NCBI GenBank assembly: GCA_021154325.1
Contig: JAJKIR010000151.1
Span: 1 to 64,000 of the forward strand
From: Gemmatimonas sp.
Lineage (GTDB): Bacteria > Gemmatimonadota > Gemmatimonadetes > Gemmatimonadales > Gemmatimonadaceae
DNA: 64,000 bases
Reading direction: 5' to 3'
In this document: piece after piece, positions 63,958 to 64,000 of the stretch
How positions within the stretch are numbered: the stretch's first letter is position 1
Layout of the letters: each line of letters opens with the position of its first letter
The notes under the pieces: model-generated
Told to the model about the DNA's origin: nothing
Database searches by the model: none
The model's input: the letters and a program-made list of their open reading frames with translations, nothing else
Translations under genes and position numbers: made by a program

Positions 63958-64000
63958 ATGAAGCCGCTCACCATCCCTTCCTACTTCAGACAGCGGCGGA
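63958..64000 (+). CDS. 5' end of the next gene (partial)
   Basis: ATG at 63958 with the strong Shine-Dalgarno AGGAG about nine bases upstream; the 14 visible codons begin MKPLTIPSYFRQRR. Too short to identify. It is cut by the window end. Confidence 0.6.
   Translation, partial: MKPLTIPSYFRQRR

Overview
The window is high-GC bacterial DNA with densely packed genes. The protein repertoire (ribosomal protein THX/bS31, many short secreted hypotheticals, PqqD-like and HPr-kinase-like proteins, a large exopolysaccharide locus) would suit Gemmatimonadota or a neighbouring soil phylum. That placement rests on overall flavour only; no rRNA or tRNA gene was seen to confirm it.

Bases 1-14,260 are housekeeping and small secreted proteins: the tail of an unidentified gene, an NTF2-like secreted protein, THX, a membrane HExxH protein, a lipoprotein, two large glucan/glucoside hydrolases (GH133-like debranching enzyme and a GH63-like enzyme), an Imm1-like orphan, a PBP4-type D,D-carboxypeptidase, a quinone oxidoreductase, an acyl-CoA dehydrogenase and a secreted HESIH putative peptidase. 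Bases 14,250-20,500 form a one-carbon/cobalamin block on the minus strand: cobalamin-dependent MetH, a fused homocysteine methyltransferase/MTHFR and a CbiX/SirB-like chelatase. It is preceded by a SAM-II/SAM-V-like pseudoknot riboswitch with an intrinsic terminator. An aldehyde dehydrogenase follows on the plus strand.

Bases 22,360-63,500 are dominated by a surface-polysaccharide locus of about 40 kb. It holds an HPr-kinase-like protein and an unusual PqqD protein with a C-terminal Tat-like segment and Q/N-rich tail, two VanZ-type membrane proteins with a central beta-rich domain, three NodB-type deacetylases, a Wzx-like flippase, five GT2/GT4 glycosyltransferases, an FkbM methyltransferase plus a broken second copy, a dehydrogenase/Gfo-Idh fusion, a WbpP-like epimerase, an AlgD-like GDP-mannose dehydrogenase, two asparagine-synthetase-type amidotransferases, a heparinase II/III-like lyase, ATP-grasp, PHP and FemAB-like proteins, and at the end a DprE1-DprE2-GT-C set that resembles the mycobacterial arabinofuranosyl donor and transfer machinery. 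A small YggT/YggU/pseudo-receiver operon and a nucleotidyltransferase interrupt it around 29.5-32.4 kb. The simplest joint reading is synthesis, amidation or acylation, trimming and export of a uronic-acid-containing polymer, with a pentofuranose decoration.

Two DNA-level signals run through the window. A non-palindromic word, CGTTAGG/CCTAACG, occurs about 35 times on both strands and in several codon phases, well above composition-based expectation. A family of inverted repeats built from 7-nt tandem units lies in intergenic gaps; related 7-nt tandem repeats also sit inside two enzymes, exactly at interdomain linkers and in frame. All coordinates and counts were read by eye; no database search was run.
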